A stretch of 64,000 nucleotides of DNA from Paracoccaceae bacterium (lineage in GTDB: Bacteria; Pseudomonadota; Alphaproteobacteria; Rhodobacterales; Rhodobacteraceae), in assembly GCA_030066905.1 (NCBI GenBank), contig JASJAR010000002.1:124001-188000 (forward strand), given 5' to 3'. Positions 62,217 through 64,000 of this stretch are shown here, piece by piece. The position numbers were made by a program, and so were the translations under genes. How positions within the stretch are numbered: the first letter of the stretch is position 1; the number at the start of each line of letters is the position of its first letter. The notes under the pieces are model-generated. The model was not told the DNA's origin. It saw only the letters and a list, made by a program, of their open reading frames with translations, and searched no databases.

Positions 62217-62666
62217 TCACCAGCGGTCGAGCGCGGCCTCGTCGTCGTCCTTCGACGCAACCCAACTCTCCCCGTCAGGCCCGCGTTCCTTTTTCCAGAA
62301 CGGCGCGCGGGATTTGAGGTAGTCCATCAGGAATTCCGCCGCGCCGAACGCGTCCTTGCGATGCGGCGCGGCGGTGGCGACCATCATGATCACATCCCCC
62401 GGCGCGAGATCGCCGTAGCGGTGAATGACGAGCGCATCGGTCAGGCCGAACCGCTCCACCGCCGTCTCGCGATGCGTCGCAAGCGCCCTTTCGGTCATGC
62501 CCGGATAATGCTCGATGGACATCGCCTGAAGCCGGCCGCCCTCGTCGCGGACGACGCCGGAAAACGTCACCACCGCCCCGGCCCCGGTCGCGGCGGCGGT
62601 GAAGGCATTGGCCTCCGCCCCTGCATCGAACGGTTCGGACTGGACGCGCACGCCCATCTCAGCCAC
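62217..62666 (-). CDS. moaE: Molybdopterin synthase catalytic subunit MoaE
   Basis: A 149-residue subunit that, with MoaD, adds sulfur to cyclic pyranopterin monophosphate to give molybdopterin. Motifs are VVTFSGVVRDEGGRLQAMSIEHYPGM, VIHRYGDLAPGDVIMMVATAAPHRKDAF and YLKSRAPFWKKERGPDGESWV with the catalytic Lys region. It overlaps moaD by eight bases. The MoaA and MoaC enzymes that make its substrate are not in the window. Confidence 0.95.
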   Translation of the reverse strand: MAEMGVRVQSEPFDAGAEANAFTAAATGAGAVVTFSGVVRDEGGRLQAMSIEHYPGMTERALATHRETAVERFGLTDALVIHRYGDLAPGDVIMMVATAAPHRKDAFGAAEFLMDYLKSRAPFWKKERGPDGESWVASKDDDEAALDRW

Positions 62667-62907
62667 CAGTCATCGGCGGGAAGAACGCCACCTCGCGCGC
62701 GCCCGCGAGCGGCGCATCGAACCCCACGAGTTCCTGGTCCACCGCCACCCGGATCGCCGAGAGGTCCTGAAACGCGAAGGCATAGCGCTCCTCGCGCACT
62801 TTCAGTTCCTCGACGAGGTCGGCCACGGTCGCCGCGGAGGTCTCGAGCCGTTCGCGCGGCAGGCCCACGCGTTCGCGCAGCCAGGCGAAGTACAGCACAT
62901 CGATCAT
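62659..62907 (-). CDS. moaD: Molybdopterin synthase sulfur carrier subunit MoaD
   Basis: An 82-residue ubiquitin-like protein ending in Gly-Gly (FFPPMTGG), where the thiocarboxylate forms. It begins MIDVLYFAWLRERVGLPRERL. The ATG overlaps the pgsA stop (ATGA) and it is cotranscribed with moaE. Family assignment is clear from length, the GG tail and partner. Confidence 0.93.
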   Translation of the reverse strand: MIDVLYFAWLRERVGLPRERLETSAATVADLVEELKVREERYAFAFQDLSAIRVAVDQELVGFDAPLAGAREVAFFPPMTGG

Positions 62908-63572
62908 GGCGCCGCGTCCTTCAGGAGCGGGACCGATTTGCGGAAATAGTCGATCCCCGTCAGCAGTGTCAGCGCCGCGGCCACCCAGAGAAGCCCCACC
63001 CCGATGTACCAGGACCAGATCATGCCCTGATACTTCCAGACAAGCCCAAGCTCGTCGGGGATATCGCCGGCAAGCACGCCGGCAATCGTCTCGCGGTCCA
63101 TCCCGAAGCTCTGCATGCCGAAATAGTGCTCGAAGGCGCCGGTGGAGAACAGAACGCCGATCGCCACCATCTGGACGGTCGTCTTCCATTTCGCCAGCGC
63201 GGTGACCTTCAGCGTGCCGGCCGTATTGCCGAGAAACTCCCGCAGCCCGGAGACGAAGACCTCGCGGAACATGATCAGAGTTGCCGGCAAGAGGATCCAC
63301 GGGTTCATGCCGGCATAGCCGGTGATGACGAGAAGCGCGATCACGACCATCGCCTTGTCGGCAATCGGGTCGAGCATGGCACCGAACCGGCTTTCCTGCT
63401 TCCAGGCCCGGGCGAGTGCACCGTCGAAGTAATCCGTGACCGCGGCACCCAGAAACAGGACCAGCGCGAACCAGTCGGCCAAGGGACGGTTGAAGTAGAG
63501 AAACATCACCACGACGCCCGGGGCCGCAAGGAGCCGCAGCAGGGTGAGGATATTGGGTATCGTCCAGGTCAC
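62904..63572 (-). CDS. pgsA: CDP-diacylglycerol-glycerol-3-phosphate 3-phosphatidyltransferase
   Basis: A 222-residue inner-membrane enzyme that makes phosphatidylglycerol phosphate, leading to phosphatidylglycerol and cardiolipin. The CDP-alcohol phosphotransferase motif is TDYFDGALARAWKQ followed by FGAMLDPIADK, containing all of the expected Asp residues. Starts at a GTG (63572, MTWTIPNILTLLRLL). There are about six membrane helices. It heads the pgsA-moaD-moaE unit, all overlapping, and lies 91 bases after uvrC on the same strand; the order uvrC-pgsA-moaD-moaE is common in alphaproteobacteria. Confidence 0.94.
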   Translation of the reverse strand: MTWTIPNILTLLRLLAAPGVVVMFLYFNRPLADWFALVLFLGAAVTDYFDGALARAWKQESRFGAMLDPIADKAMVVIALLVITGYAGMNPWILLPATLIMFREVFVSGLREFLGNTAGTLKVTALAKWKTTVQMVAIGVLFSTGAFEHYFGMQSFGMDRETIAGVLAGDIPDELGLVWKYQGMIWSWYIGVGLLWVAAALTLLTGIDYFRKSVPLLKDAAP

Positions 63573-63663
63573 GGGGCCAGTGGTAGCGCAGGGACCGGTG
63601 CTGCGGAAGGGGGCTCCCCCGCGGTCCTTTTGCCAAGATGAAGACGCCGCGGTCGCGGCGACC

Positions 63664-64000
63664 TCAGCGATCGTGGAAGAAATTGTAGATTGTCTCGGCC
63701 ATCGCACCGGAGATCCCGTCGACCACCTTGAGATCGGCGAGGTTGGCCCGGGAGACGGCCTTGGCCGAGCCGAAATGCGCCAGGAGCGCGCGCTTGCGGG
63801 TGGCGCCGACGCCGGGGACGTCGTCGAGCGGGGTCGCGCCCACCGCCTTGGCGCGTTTCGCGCGGTGGGCGCCGATGGCGAAGCGGTGTGCCTCGTCGCG
63901 CATGCGCTGCACGAAGTAGAGCACCGGGTCGCCGCGTTGCAGCGCCATCGGCGGTCGCCCGACGCGGTGGAACTCCTCCTTACCCGCATCCCGGTCGACG
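63664..64000 (-). CDS. uvrC: Excinuclease ABC subunit C, C-terminal part (cut by window)
   Basis: The visible 112 residues are the C-terminus of UvrC, the nuclease that makes both cuts in nucleotide excision repair. They include [45 protein letters not shown] and the helix-hairpin-helix region [25 protein letters not shown]. The rest, with the GIY-YIG and UvrBC domains, lies to the right of the window. Followed by pgsA on the same strand. Confidence 0.93.
   Translation of the reverse strand, partial: VDRDAGKEEFHRVGRPPMALQRGDPVLYFVQRMRDEAHRFAIGAHRAKRAKAVGATPLDDVPGVGATRKRALLAHFGSAKAVSRANLADLKVVDGISGAMAETIYNFFHDR

Noticed and set aside
61602-63641. 679-codon plus-strand frame across OmpA end, repeat, moaE, moaD and pgsA
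   Set aside because: It runs antisense through three overlapping genes and through an intergenic repeat, with no recognisable domain.

Overview
The window is one contiguous stretch of an alphaproteobacterial chromosome, almost certainly Rhodobacterales (Rhodobacteraceae/Roseobacteraceae type). The support is high GC and dense, heavily overlapping operons, plus family-typical genes and orders: an Mcl1-type malyl-CoA/beta-methylmalyl-CoA lyase, phaA-phaB, an alphaproteobacterial/plant-type glutamate-cysteine ligase, argH - small lipoproteins - lysA - TIGR02302 protein, ftsE-ftsX-plsC, a 46-residue aa3 oxidase subunit IV, and a fdhD-mobA-mobB-moeA block. I saw no rRNA or tRNA gene, insertion sequence, prophage or CRISPR array. 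This is mainly core genome, and most of the unusual material is in intergenic repeats and a few poorly described small operons.

Layout. 1-4 kb: end of a dipeptide epimerase, mcl1, a SAM methyltransferase and accA. 4.1-6.4 kb: a dispersed repeat and an isolated amylosucrase. 6.4-9.2 kb: leftward ftsE-ftsX-plsC-ridA operon, divergent from a zinc-ribbon membrane protein (9.4-10.7 kb). 11-17 kb: leftward argH - two tiny lipoproteins - DUF2834 - lysA - TIGR02302 series, divergent from a TlpA-like thioredoxin. 17.5-21.2 kb: tag and an EAL protein around a candidate LexA box, then phaA and phaB. 21.2-24.8 kb: second copy of the dispersed repeat, YdcH-like protein, a TrmN6-like methyltransferase, DUF2007, and the isoprenoid genes ispB and ispE meeting tail to tail. 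24.7-28.2 kb: TPR protein and ETF-ubiquinone oxidoreductase. 28.3-35 kb: greA with a membrane-protein partner, the molybdenum cofactor operon (fdhD, mobA, mobB, an uncharacterised protein, moeA) and AzlCD.

35-42 kb: lipoprotein, cytochrome oxidase subunit IV, an acyl-CoA dehydrogenase/MBL hydrolase/DUF6173 operon, tsaC (Sua5 type), YqgE and a secreted DsbD-alpha-like protein. 42-49 kb: an RND pump with its adaptor, and a uracil-DNA glycosylase/phosphoesterase/moaB operon. 49-53 kb: pyrB, a tail-anchored protein, a dihydroorotase homologue that has lost its catalytic residues, plsY, DUF805 and a small protein. 53-55 kb: a GbsR/MarR-type regulator with a palindromic operator candidate, two unknown membrane proteins and a second DUF805 gene. 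55-64 kb: gshA, unknown membrane protein, GNAT acetyltransferase, rsmE, ubiA, a BON/OmpA-domain protein, moaE-moaD-pgsA and the end of uvrC.

Functional themes are acetyl-CoA/C4 metabolism (mcl1, accA, phaAB, acyl-CoA dehydrogenase, ETF-QO), molybdopterin synthesis spread over three blocks (moaB; fdhD-mobA-mobB-moeA; moaE-moaD), phospholipid synthesis (plsC, plsY, pgsA), isoprenoid/quinone synthesis (ispE, ispB, ubiA) and DNA repair (tag, UDG, uvrC). The observations most worth checking are the PyrX-like pseudo-dihydroorotase, the LexA box between tag and the EAL gene, a family of palindromic intergenic repeats including a composite element present twice, the unknown GbsR-linked membrane operon, and tiny overlapping genes in the argH-lysA series. 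No feature here is clearly an undescribed system. The GbsR locus and the unknown protein inside the molybdenum cofactor operon are the best candidates for undescribed function.
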